A stretch of DNA of 64,000 bases from Streptomyces eurythermus (GTDB taxonomy: Bacteria > Actinomycetota > Actinomycetes > Streptomycetales > Streptomycetaceae), in the NCBI RefSeq assembly GCF_014649115.1, contig NZ_BMSK01000016.1, forward strand, positions 572 to 64,571, in the 5' to 3' direction. A model generated the notes under the pieces. That model was not told where the DNA came from. It did no database searches and saw only the letters and a program-made list of their open reading frames with translations. Shown here piece after piece: positions 15,567 to 23,527 of the stretch. Positions within the stretch are counted from its first letter, which is position 1, and each line of letters opens with the position of its first letter. The position numbers and the translations under genes were made by a program.

Positions 15567-17741
15567 CTACAGCTCGTGACCGAGGTCGGCCGCCAGCCGC
15601 CCGACCAGGTCGTGGGCCGCGTCCGGGATCACCGTGCCGGGCAGGAACACCTCCGCCGCGCCCATCTCCCGCAGGGTCGGCACGTCCTGCGGCGGGATCA
15701 CCCCGCCGACCACGATCATGATGTCCTCGCGGCCCTCCTCGGCGAGCTTCTCGCGCAGCGCCGGTACGAGCGTGAGGTGCCCGGCGGCCAGTGAGGACAC
15801 CCCGACCACGTGCACATCCGCCTCGACCGCCTGCCGGGCGACCTCCTCCGGCGTCTGGAACAGCGGGCCGACGTCCACGTCGAAACCGAGGTCGGCGAAG
15901 GCCGTCGCGATCACCTTCTGGCCGCGGTCGTGGCCGTCCTGGCCCATCTTCGCGACCAGGATGCGCGGCCGGCGCCCCTCGGCCTCCTCGAACGCCTCCA
16001 CCAGGGCCCGGGTGCGGTCCACCGACGCCGACTGTCCTGCCTCGTTGCGGTACACACCGGAGATCGTACGGATCTGCCCGGCGTGCCGCCCGTACACCTT
16101 CTCCAGGGCGTCGGAGATCTCGCCGACCGTCGCCTTGGCGCGGGCCGCGCGCACCGCCAGCTCCAGCAGGTTGCCGGTGCCGTCGGCCGCGCGGGTCAGC
16201 GCGTCCAGCGCGTCCCGGCAGGCGGTCTCGTCCCGCTCCGCGCGCAGCCGCCGCAGCTTCTCGATCTGCTGGGCGCGCACGGAGGAGTTGTCGACCTTGA
16301 GCACCTCGATCTGCTCGTCGCTGTCGACCCGGTACTTGTTGACGCCGATCACCGGCTGCCGCCCGGAGTCGATGCGGGCCTGGGTGCGGGCCGCCGCCTC
16401 CTCCACGCGCAGCTTCGGGATGCCCGCGTCGATGGCCTGCGCCATGCCGCCCGCCCGCTCGACCTCTTGGATGTGCGCCCACGCCTTGCGGGCCAGGTCG
16501 TACGTCAGCCGCTCCACGTACGCGCTGCCGCCCCACGGGTCGATGACCCGGGTGGTGCCCGACTCCTGCTGGATCAACAGCTGGGTGTTGCGGGCGATGC
16601 GCGCCGAGAAGTCGGTCGGCAGCGCCAGCGCCTCGTCGAGCGCGTTGGTGTGCAGCGACTGGGTGTGGCCCTGGGTGGCCGCCATCGCCTCCACACAGGT
16701 GCGGGTGACGTTGTTGAAGACGTCCTGCGCGGTCAGCGACCAGCCCGAGGTCTGCGAATGGGTGCGCAGCGACAGGGACTTGGGGTTCTGCGGGTCGAAC
16801 TGCCTGACCAGCTTCGCCCACAGCAGCCGGGCCGCCCGCAGCTTGGCGACCTCCATGAAGAAGTTCATGCCGATCGCCCAGAAGAACGACAGCCGGGGCG
16901 CGAACGCGTCCACGTCCAGGCCCGCCTCACGGCCCGCCCGGATGTACTCCACACCGTCCGCGAGGGTGTACGCCAGCTCCAGGTCGGCCGTCGCGCCCGC
17001 CTCCTGGATGTGGTAGCCGGAGATGGAGATGGAGTTGTAGCGGGGCATCTTCTGCGAGGTGTACGCGAAGATGTCGGAGATGATCCGCATCGACGGCTTC
17101 GGCGGATAGATATAGGTGTTGCGGACCATGAACTCCTTCAGAATGTCGTTCTGAATGGTCCCGGCCAGCTTCTCGGGCGGTACGCCCTGCTCCTCCGCCG
17201 CCACGATGTACAGCGCCAGCACCGGCAGCACCGCGCCGTTCATCGTCATCGACACGGTCATCCGGTCCAGCGGGATCCCGTCGAACAGCTGCCGCATGTC
17301 GTAGATGGAGTCGATGGCCACGCCCGCCATGCCGACGTCACCCGTCACCCGCGGGTGGTCGCTGTCGTAACCCCGGTGCGTGGGCAGGTCGAAGGCGACC
17401 GACAGGCCCTTCTGACCGGCCGCCAGATTGCGCCGGTAGAACGCGTTGGACTCCTCGGCGGTGGAGAAGCCCGCGTACTGCCGGATCGTCCAGGGCTGGT
17501 TGACGTACATCGTCGGGTACGGGCCGCGCAGATACGGCGCGATGCCCGGGTAGGTGCCCAGGAAGTCCAGGCCCTCCAGGTCACGTCCGGTGTACAACGG
17601 CTTGACCCCGATGCCCTCCGGGGTCTCCCACACCGGCTCCGCGTCCCCGGCGGCCCGCCGCAGCGCCGCGCGCCACTCGTCCTCGGTGCCGCCCGTGACC
17701 GGGGTGCCCAGCTCGATGCCGGAGAAGTCGGGGATTCCCAT
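15567..17741 (-). CDS. mutB: Methylmalonyl-CoA mutase, large (catalytic) subunit
   Basis: 724 residues. The N-terminal TIM barrel has GIGVKPLYTGRDLEGLDFLGTYPG and the substrate-contacting sequence RGPYPTMYVNQPWTIRQYAGF; the C-terminal cobalamin domain has the base-off DxHxxG motif in KMGQDGHDRGQKVIA. It isomerises (R)-methylmalonyl-CoA to succinyl-CoA, and in Streptomyces also supplies polyketide precursors. Its ATG (17739-17741) overlaps the mutA stop. Confidence 0.96.
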   Translation of the reverse strand: MGIPDFSGIELGTPVTGGTEDEWRAALRRAAGDAEPVWETPEGIGVKPLYTGRDLEGLDFLGTYPGIAPYLRGPYPTMYVNQPWTIRQYAGFSTAEESNAFYRRNLAAGQKGLSVAFDLPTHRGYDSDHPRVTGDVGMAGVAIDSIYDMRQLFDGIPLDRMTVSMTMNGAVLPVLALYIVAAEEQGVPPEKLAGTIQNDILKEFMVRNTYIYPPKPSMRIISDIFAYTSQKMPRYNSISISGYHIQEAGATADLELAYTLADGVEYIRAGREAGLDVDAFAPRLSFFWAIGMNFFMEVAKLRAARLLWAKLVRQFDPQNPKSLSLRTHSQTSGWSLTAQDVFNNVTRTCVEAMAATQGHTQSLHTNALDEALALPTDFSARIARNTQLLIQQESGTTRVIDPWGGSAYVERLTYDLARKAWAHIQEVERAGGMAQAIDAGIPKLRVEEAAARTQARIDSGRQPVIGVNKYRVDSDEQIEVLKVDNSSVRAQQIEKLRRLRAERDETACRDALDALTRAADGTGNLLELAVRAARAKATVGEISDALEKVYGRHAGQIRTISGVYRNEAGQSASVDRTRALVEAFEEAEGRRPRILVAKMGQDGHDRGQKVIATAFADLGFDVDVGPLFQTPEEVARQAVEADVHVVGVSSLAAGHLTLVPALREKLAEEGREDIMIVVGGVIPPQDVPTLREMGAAEVFLPGTVIPDAAHDLVGRLAADLGHEL

Positions 17742-19555
17742 CAGGACACTCCCATGCGGTCGAGGGTCGCGGACAGCACATCCACGGCGTCGCAGCCCGC
17801 GAAGACGTACGAGTCGATGCCGGGGTATTCGCCCCGGCCCGCCAGGAACACATGCCGGGCCCCGGCCGCGCGCAGCGACTCGGCCACCTGCCCGGCCTGT
17901 TCGGCGTAGAGCGCGTCGCTGGAGCACACCACGGCCTCGGTGGCACCGCTGCCGGCGAAGGCGCCCTCGGTGACCGGCTCGATGCCGCCGGCCTGGAAGA
18001 GGTTGGCGGCGAAGGCCGCGCGCGCGGTGTACTCCGCCGGGGAGCCGATCGTGGCCAGGTAGATCCGGGGCCGCGCACCGGTCCGCGCCAGATGGGCGTC
18101 GGAGCGGGCGCGCAGCTCCTCGTACGCCTCGTCCCGGCGCACCCGGGGCAGCCCGCCGGAGGGCGGCTCGGGCGCGGGCGGGCGCTCCACCGGCTTCTCG
18201 GCCAGCAGCGGGAACTCGCTGACCCCGGTGATGGGTTCGCGTCGCCTGGCGAGCCGCTTGGAGCGCTCCGCCCAGGTGGTGGCGAGATCGGTGCGCAGCC
18301 GCCCGGAGCGCAGCACGGCCGCCTGCCCGCCGTCGCGCTCGATGGACCGGAAGAAGGACCAGGCGGCCTCGGCCAGATCCTCGGTCAGCCGCTCCACGTA
18401 CCAGGAGCCGCCCGCCGGGTCCACGACCCGGGCCAGATGGGACTCCTCGATCAGGATGGAGGAGGTGTTGCGGGCGATCCGCCGCGCGAACGCGTCGGGC
18501 AGCCCCAGCGCGTGGTCGAACGGCAGCACGGTCACCGCGTCCGCGCCGCCCACCCCGGCGGCCAGCGCCGCGACCGTGGTGCGCAGCATGTTCACCCACG
18601 GGTCGCGGCGGGTCATCATCACCGGCGACGTCACCACGTGCTGCGTCTGCGCGCCCGCCGCCGGCGCCCCGCACACCTCGGCGACCCGCGCCCACAGCCG
18701 GCGCGCCGCGCGCAGCTTGGCGATGGTCAGGAACTGGTCGGCGGTCGCCGCGTAGCGGAACTCCAGCTGACCGAGGGCCTGTTCGACGCCGAGCCCGGCC
18801 TCGGTCAGCTCCCGCAGATAGGCCACGCCGGTGGCCAGCGAGGCGCCCAGCTCCTGCGCGGCCGAGCCGCCCGCCTCGTGGTACGGCAGCGCGTCCACGG
18901 TCAGCGCGCGCAGCCCCGGGTACCCCTCGGCGCAGCGCACGGCCAGTTCCGCGTACGGCGCGAAGGCCGGCGCGGTGCCGGTACGGGCCTCGTACCCGAG
19001 CGGGTCGCCGCCCAGGTTGCCGCGCACCGCCCCGGCGTCCACGTCCTTGTCCGCGTACAGCCTGAGCAGGGCCTCGGCGGCCCGGACGGTGTCACGGCCG
19101 GCGTCCAGCACGACGGGGGCCAGATCGAGGTACACCCCGTCCAGCGCGCGGGCCAGCCCCGGGACCGGGATACCGCCCTCGTCCAGCACCAGCCAGAGCG
19201 AGGTGCCGCCGTTCTCCAGGTCGGCGAGCACCGCGTCCGCCGGGCCGTCGCCGAGCGCCGTGTGCCGCTGGCGCACGTCCCAGCCGCCCGGGCCGGTGCC
19301 CTCCGGGCGGCTGCCCCGCACGAAGGGGGCGAAACCCGGCAGGCCGGGGTCGGGCGCGCCGTCGCGCGCGGTGTACAGGGGCCGGGTGCGCAGCCCGTCT
19401 TCCAGCGTCGTGGACAGGGCGTCCTCCGCTGCCTCGCCGGACAATTCCCTGCCTGACCTGCGCAGTACGCCCTCCACCAGGCGTTGCCACTGCTCGTGTG
19501 TCGCGTCAGGGAACTCGGCGGCCAGTGAGAGCCCGTCGTCAGGCAGGACCGTCAT
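17741..19555 (-). CDS. mutA: Methylmalonyl-CoA mutase, small subunit
   Basis: 604 residues from ATG 19553-19555. It parallels the large subunit (RPLYTARDGAPDPGLPGFAPFVRG; LDPAGGSWYVERLT) but the C-terminal domain lacks the DxHxxG cobalamin motif, as expected of the non-catalytic partner. First gene of mutA-mutB-meaB. The ribosome site is weak. Divergent from the sepF-like gene. Confidence 0.95.
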   Translation of the reverse strand: MTVLPDDGLSLAAEFPDATHEQWQRLVEGVLRRSGRELSGEAAEDALSTTLEDGLRTRPLYTARDGAPDPGLPGFAPFVRGSRPEGTGPGGWDVRQRHTALGDGPADAVLADLENGGTSLWLVLDEGGIPVPGLARALDGVYLDLAPVVLDAGRDTVRAAEALLRLYADKDVDAGAVRGNLGGDPLGYEARTGTAPAFAPYAELAVRCAEGYPGLRALTVDALPYHEAGGSAAQELGASLATGVAYLRELTEAGLGVEQALGQLEFRYAATADQFLTIAKLRAARRLWARVAEVCGAPAAGAQTQHVVTSPVMMTRRDPWVNMLRTTVAALAAGVGGADAVTVLPFDHALGLPDAFARRIARNTSSILIEESHLARVVDPAGGSWYVERLTEDLAEAAWSFFRSIERDGGQAAVLRSGRLRTDLATTWAERSKRLARRREPITGVSEFPLLAEKPVERPPAPEPPSGGLPRVRRDEAYEELRARSDAHLARTGARPRIYLATIGSPAEYTARAAFAANLFQAGGIEPVTEGAFAGSGATEAVVCSSDALYAEQAGQVAESLRAAGARHVFLAGRGEYPGIDSYVFAGCDAVDVLSATLDRMGVS

Positions 19556-19759
19556 GGCTCGGATGCTAGGGCAGGGCGCTCGAACGGGGGCGCGGCACAG
19601 CCTGTGAGGTTTCTCTTCTTGCGCTTGTGATCCGTGCCATCCCCGGGGGCGCGCGGGGTGGCCGCCGAGGGGCCCTTCGTGTCGGTGTTGGGCCGAACGG
19701 GTGACTTGGCGTAAGAATTGGCGGGTGCAATTGGTCGCGAGTCAGGTCAGGGGGAGCCG

Positions 19760-20149
19760 GTGAGCCGTTACGACGTCACCGATGAACAGTGGGAAGGGCT
19801 CGCCCAGGTCGTGCCGCTGCGGGGCCGGGACTCCTGGCCGTCGGCGGTGAACCACCGCTCGCTGCCCGACGCCGAGACCGAGACCCGGCGCCGGTTCGTG
19901 GTCCTGCGCGTCAACGTCTTCGCGGACGCCCGGGAAGTGGCCGAGACCCTGATGGCCGGGGTACCGGTGCTGCTCGACCTGTCCGGTGCGGAGGGGGACG
20001 TGGCGAAGCGCGTCCTCGACTTCAGCACCGGCGTCGTCTTCGGCCTGGGCAGCGGGATGCATCGGGTGGACCGCAACGTCTTCCTCCTCACCCCGCCCGG
20101 CACGGAGGTCAGCGGCCTGATGGAGGGGGCGGGACTGGCGGGCACGTGA
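19760..20149 (+). CDS. SepF-like (DUF552) cell division protein
   Basis: 129 residues from GTG 19760 with GGGGAG upstream. The C-terminal SepF domain is visible from about residue 45: RFVVLRVNVFADAREVAETLMAGVPVLLDLSGAEGDVAKRVLDFSTGVVFGLGSGMHRVDRNVFLLTPPG. SepF links FtsZ to the membrane through an N-terminal amphipathic helix; here the N-terminus is short and lacks an obvious one, as in the SepF-like proteins SflA and SflB of Streptomyces coelicolor. It is not in the division and cell wall cluster, which also fits an accessory paralogue that modulates polymerisation. Confidence 0.85.
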   Translation: MSRYDVTDEQWEGLAQVVPLRGRDSWPSAVNHRSLPDAETETRRRFVVLRVNVFADAREVAETLMAGVPVLLDLSGAEGDVAKRVLDFSTGVVFGLGSGMHRVDRNVFLLTPPGTEVSGLMEGAGLAGT

Positions 20150-20239
20150 CGGCGCCGAGCGCCGCGTCCGCCCCCCGATCGGGGGAAAGTTCCGACGGGA
20201 AAACGGTTCGGCGGCCAAGCGGGGCTCTACGGTCCGCGT

Positions 20240-21421
20240 ATGGCCGTGCCCTTCGTGTTCGCTGAGTCGCCGGCGGCCGACGTGCCCCCGTTCTCCGGTG
20301 CCCAGCCCGACATCCGGTCCCGGATCACCGAGCTGCGGCTCTCCGCCTTCGCCGGGCACCGGGGCGCCGCGTTCCCGCTCGGGCCGGTCACCCTGCTCGC
20401 GGGGCCCAGCGGGGCCGGCAAGACCACCGCGCTGGCCGCCTTCGAGGCGCTGGCCCGGCTCGGCGGCGGTGCCCCGCTCGCGGAGGCGTTCGCGGACCCG
20501 GCCGCCTGCGTACCCGAGCGGGCCCGGCCCGACGCCGAGGGGCGCCGGGGGTTCCGGATCGGGTGCACGGCCGAGGGCGCCGAGGGCCCGGTCCGGCTCG
20601 ACATCGCCGTACAGGCCGAACCGGACCTGCGGATCGTGGGGGAGCGGCTGACCGCGCGCGGGGTCGTCCTGCTCCAGACCGCGCTGCGCGACCCCGGGCG
20701 CCGTACCGTCCAGGCCGCCTGGCACACCGCGGGCGCCGCCCCGGTGACCCGCGCCCCGCTCCCCGACGACCGCCTGGGCACCGCCCTGCTGCCGCTGCGC
20801 GTGGCCGGCAAGACCGACGGGCAGCGCCATGTGCTCGCCGCCGCCGAGCAGATGGTCGTCGCCCTGCGCTCCGTCTTCCCCTGCGATCCGCGCCCCGAGT
20901 ACATGCGCCTGCCCGTACCCACCGGCTCCGGCCGGCTGCTGCCCGGCTGCGACAACCTCGCCGACGTCCTGTGGCGCACCCGCGCCGAGTGCTCCCGCCG
21001 GCACGGGCTCCTGGTCGAGGCGGTGCGCGTGGGGTGCGCCGGCCCGGTGGCCGACCTGGTGGCCGAGCCGCTGGCCGGCGGCACGGTACGGGCGCTGCTC
21101 GACCGCGGCGACGGCGTCCGCACCGCACTCGCCCGGCTCGGCGACGGCGAACTGCGCTACCTGGCGCTGACCCTGGTGCTGCTGACCGGGCCGGGCGTGC
21201 TCGACATGGACGCGCCGGGCGAGGTGCCCGACGCGCTGCGCACCCTCACCGTCCTCGCCGACGGCTTCGACCGGGGCCTGGACCCCGTCCAGCGCCGGGA
21301 ACTGCTGCTGACGGCCGCCCGGATGGGCCGGCGCGGACACATCCGGTGCGTGGCCGCGGTGCACGACGCCTCATGGGCCGCCGGGACCCCGGACGTCACA
21401 GTGGTACACCTGGACGGGTGA
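20240..21421 (+). CDS. AAA-type ATPase of the SMC/RecF-like class
   Basis: 393 residues from ATG 20240. A beta-hairpin start (ITELRLSAFAGHRGAAFPLGPVTLLAGPSGAGKTTALAAFEAL) with Walker A GPSGAGKT is the typical start of RecF/OLD-like AAA proteins. The C-terminal part has a signature-like DGELRYLALTLVLLTGPGVLDMDAPG, where the Walker B acidic pair is degenerate (VLDMD), then VAAVHDAS with the switch His. The role is unknown; other members sit next to nucleases or nucleotide hydrolases. Its stop overlaps the start of the MazG-like gene (GTGA), so the two are coupled. Confidence 0.8.
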   Translation: MAVPFVFAESPAADVPPFSGAQPDIRSRITELRLSAFAGHRGAAFPLGPVTLLAGPSGAGKTTALAAFEALARLGGGAPLAEAFADPAACVPERARPDAEGRRGFRIGCTAEGAEGPVRLDIAVQAEPDLRIVGERLTARGVVLLQTALRDPGRRTVQAAWHTAGAAPVTRAPLPDDRLGTALLPLRVAGKTDGQRHVLAAAEQMVVALRSVFPCDPRPEYMRLPVPTGSGRLLPGCDNLADVLWRTRAECSRRHGLLVEAVRVGCAGPVADLVAEPLAGGTVRALLDRGDGVRTALARLGDGELRYLALTLVLLTGPGVLDMDAPGEVPDALRTLTVLADGFDRGLDPVQRRELLLTAARMGRRGHIRCVAAVHDASWAAGTPDVTVVHLDG

Positions 21422-21777
21422 CCGAACACCCCGACCTGGCCGCCCTCCAGCGCAGACTGGCCGAGTTCGCCGCCGCGCGGAACTGGCAGCCGTACCACAC
21501 GCCCAAGAACCTCGTCGCCGCCCTCTCGGTGGAGGCGTCCGAGCTGGTCGAGATCTTCCAGTGGCTCACCCCGGAGGAGTCCGCCCGGGTGATGGACGAC
21601 CCGGGCACGGCGCACCGGGTCACCGACGAGGTCGCCGATGTGCTGGCCTATCTGCTCCAGTTCTGCGAGGTCCTCGGCATCGATCCGCTGGCCGCGCTGG
21701 CCGCCAAGATCGACCGCAACGAGCACCGCTTCCCGGTTCCGGGCACCGGAGGCGGGCACCAACAGGCGGACTCCTGA
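21418..21777 (+). CDS. MazG-like nucleotide pyrophosphohydrolase
   Basis: 119 residues from GTG 21418, overlapping the ATPase stop. It is the short, single-domain MazG type (RS21-C6/iMazG): LAEFAAARNWQPYHTPKNLVAALSVEASELVEIFQWLTPEE, with metal-binding ExxE in EASELVE, and the second site DEVADVLAYLL. These enzymes hydrolyse dCTP-like or damaged nucleotides to the monophosphate. Coupled to an AAA ATPase gene; a joint role in nucleotide surveillance is inference. Confidence 0.9.
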   Translation: MTEHPDLAALQRRLAEFAAARNWQPYHTPKNLVAALSVEASELVEIFQWLTPEESARVMDDPGTAHRVTDEVADVLAYLLQFCEVLGIDPLAALAAKIDRNEHRFPVPGTGGGHQQADS

Positions 21778-21825
21778 GTTCCGTTATTACTCTCCGCAGT
21801 CAAGTCGCGTGACGGATCCGAATTG

Positions 21826-21892
21826 TTGTCCACTAATTTCCGTCTTCCTCTGGCTTTTCGCCTCGATGACCCTCACTCTGGGTAGTGGACAA
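21826..21892. promoter_or_regulatory. Widely spaced perfect inverted repeat upstream of the DUF6099 gene
   Basis: TTGTCCACTA (21826-21835) and TAGTGGACAA (21883-21892) are perfect 10-base complements 47 bases apart. The region between is less G+C-rich and pyrimidine-rich. It is 53 bases upstream of the next start codon. Either a pair of operator half-sites or the base of a leader RNA stem; it is too long to be a simple terminator. Confidence 0.5.
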
Positions 21893-21945
21893 GAGAGTTC
21901 AGGAGGCCGTGCCGACGGGGTGCGGCGGACGGACGGGGGCATCGT

Positions 21946-22431
21946 ATGGATGCGGTACGGCTCATCCTCGCGAGCAGGCGGGCCCTGGCGGCCGGCGCCG
22001 ACGCCGGGGAGATGATGGCGGAGGTGTGGCAGGCGCAGGCCCTCGCCCAGGCGATCGGGAGCCGCCTCGCGGTCTCCGGTCCGCCGGAACTGCGCGGCGA
22101 GGCGCTGGGGCTGACGGAGCTGGCGGGCCGGGGCTGCGGCGTCCTGGACCCGCCCGAACTCGACCCCGGCGATCTGCGCGCCGCCCAGCTCACCGAGCTG
22201 GACGACGCCCGCGAGGCCCTGCTCTGCCTCGGCGGCCTGCTCGGCGAGGTCGGCATATCCCTGGTGGGCATGGCCAGCGCCGCCGTGGACGAGACGACGT
22301 ACTGGCAGTGCATGGAGGCGATCGACGCGGCCGACGAGTCCCGTGACCGCGTGCTGGAGATGCTGCGCAAGCTGGCGGCGCGGGCGGCGATGGTGCCGGA
22401 GGACGCCCAGGACAGCCCGTCCGGCGTGTGA
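21946..22431 (+). CDS. DUF6099-type Streptomyces-specific helical protein
   Basis: 161 residues from ATG 21946. All-helical, with MDAVRLILASRRALAAGADAGEMMAEVWQAQALAQAIGSRLA at the start and TYWQCMEAIDAADESRDRVLEMLRKLA near the end. I recognise it as a member of a small family common in Streptomyces (DUF6099); function unknown. The ribosome site is weak. A long-armed inverted repeat precedes it. Confidence 0.7.
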   Translation: MDAVRLILASRRALAAGADAGEMMAEVWQAQALAQAIGSRLAVSGPPELRGEALGLTELAGRGCGVLDPPELDPGDLRAAQLTELDDAREALLCLGGLLGEVGISLVGMASAAVDETTYWQCMEAIDAADESRDRVLEMLRKLAARAAMVPEDAQDSPSGV

Positions 22432-22460
22432 CCGCCGCCCCGCGCGAGCCGTGACGCCGG

Positions 22461-22886
22461 TTACGGCCGTATGTACGGGCGGGTCATGATCTCCATGTTG
22501 TGGCCGTCCGGATCGTCGAAGTAGGCGCCGCGACCGCCGAAGAGACGGTTGATCCGGCCGGGCTCGGTGCGGCGGGGATCGGCGTAGTAGGTGACACCGA
22601 CCGTCTCCAGCCGGGCGATCATGGTGTCGAACTCCTCGTCGGGCACGAGGAACGCGTAGTGCTGCGACTGGATCGGTTCGTCACGCTTCTCGTAGTAGTC
22701 GAGCGTGACGCCGTTGCCCAGGTCCACGGGCAGGAACGGCCCGAAGGGCGCGCCGACCTCGAGTCCCAGGATCGCCGCGATGAACTCGGCCGACAACTGG
22801 CGGTCCGAGGCGTAGACGGCGGTGTGGTTCAGCTGGACGGCGGCCGACGGTGCGGGCTGATGGGTGTGCTGCTGGTCATGCGGCAT
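22461..22886 (-). CDS. VOC-family (glyoxalase/bleomycin-resistance fold) protein
   Basis: 141 residues from ATG 22884-22886. The two beta-alpha-beta-beta-beta repeats of the vicinal oxygen chelate fold are seen: VQLNHTAVYASDRQLSAEFIAAILGLE with a metal-ligand His, then HYAFLVPDEEFDTMIARLE and GRGAYFDDPDGHNMEIMTRPY with metal-ligand Glu. It may be a small dioxygenase or a resistance-type binding protein; the substrate cannot be told. Convergent with the DUF6099 gene. Confidence 0.85.
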   Translation of the reverse strand: MPHDQQHTHQPAPSAAVQLNHTAVYASDRQLSAEFIAAILGLEVGAPFGPFLPVDLGNGVTLDYYEKRDEPIQSQHYAFLVPDEEFDTMIARLETVGVTYYADPRRTEPGRINRLFGGRGAYFDDPDGHNMEIMTRPYIRP

Positions 22887-23082
22887 GACGGGATGTGTCT
22901 CCGAGTACTGGATCCGCTGGGAGCGCCGCACAGGGGCGGCGGGAAGTGGGACACGGAGAAGACGGCGGGCCTCTCGCCCGCCTCGCGCTCACGCCGAGGC
23001 CGGGCGCCTCACTCGTGTATGGCCCATGGCCGACCCGGCAGTCACATGATCGACTCTAGCAGGTCACCTCGACCGCTCTTTC

Positions 23083-23379
23083 TCAGGTCGGCGGGAGTTC
23101 GCCGACGATGGTCGCCGGCGGAGGGTCGGCGGGTGTCGGCACTTGGACGAGGAAAGGGACGAAGGTGATCCGGCCGTCTTGGAGAAGTGGCCTGTAGGAC
23201 ATTCGATAGCACACGACCGAATTCGGGTCGCGGATTGTTCTGTAGCACTTGAGCTGCGACGGGGCAGCGGCCTTGCTCTCCGGATCGGCCTTACTCTCCG
23301 AAGCGGTCGGCATACCCCCGGCTGCACAGAAAAGGATTGCTGCGGCAACCGAAATGACGCGTAGCGTAGCCGTGTTCAT
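23083..23379 (-). CDS. Small secreted protein with two cysteines
   Basis: 98 residues from ATG 23377-23379, with GAGGTGA before it. A signal peptide (LRVISVAAAILFCAAGG) is likely; the mature part has QLKCYRTIRDPNSVVCYRMSY, a pair of Cys probably forming a disulphide, then VPFLVQVPTPADPPP. I do not recognise the family. Divergent from the PGEETK repeat protein, another secreted protein. Confidence 0.7.
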   Translation of the reverse strand: MNTATLRVISVAAAILFCAAGGMPTASESKADPESKAAAPSQLKCYRTIRDPNSVVCYRMSYRPLLQDGRITFVPFLVQVPTPADPPPATIVGELPPT

Positions 23380-23403
23380 TCTGTCACCTCGAAGGAAAGC
23401 TGA

Positions 23404-23433
23404 ATAATACTGACCCCTCGCCGGTGCCTGCAA
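23404..23433 (-). promoter_or_regulatory. Probable promoter of the small secreted protein
   Basis: On the minus strand TTGCAG (23433-23428), an 18-base spacer and TATTAT (23409-23404), about 25 bases before the start codon at 23379. The TATTAT is striking in DNA this rich in G+C. Confidence 0.55.
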
Positions 23434-23527
23434 CTCTAGATGCGTCACCGGAGCGGCGGGGTTAGCGTGCTGGTGTCCATCGAAAAGTCTCTGTCGCTGA
23501 ATTGAAACGCCAGCAGAGGAGAGCTTC

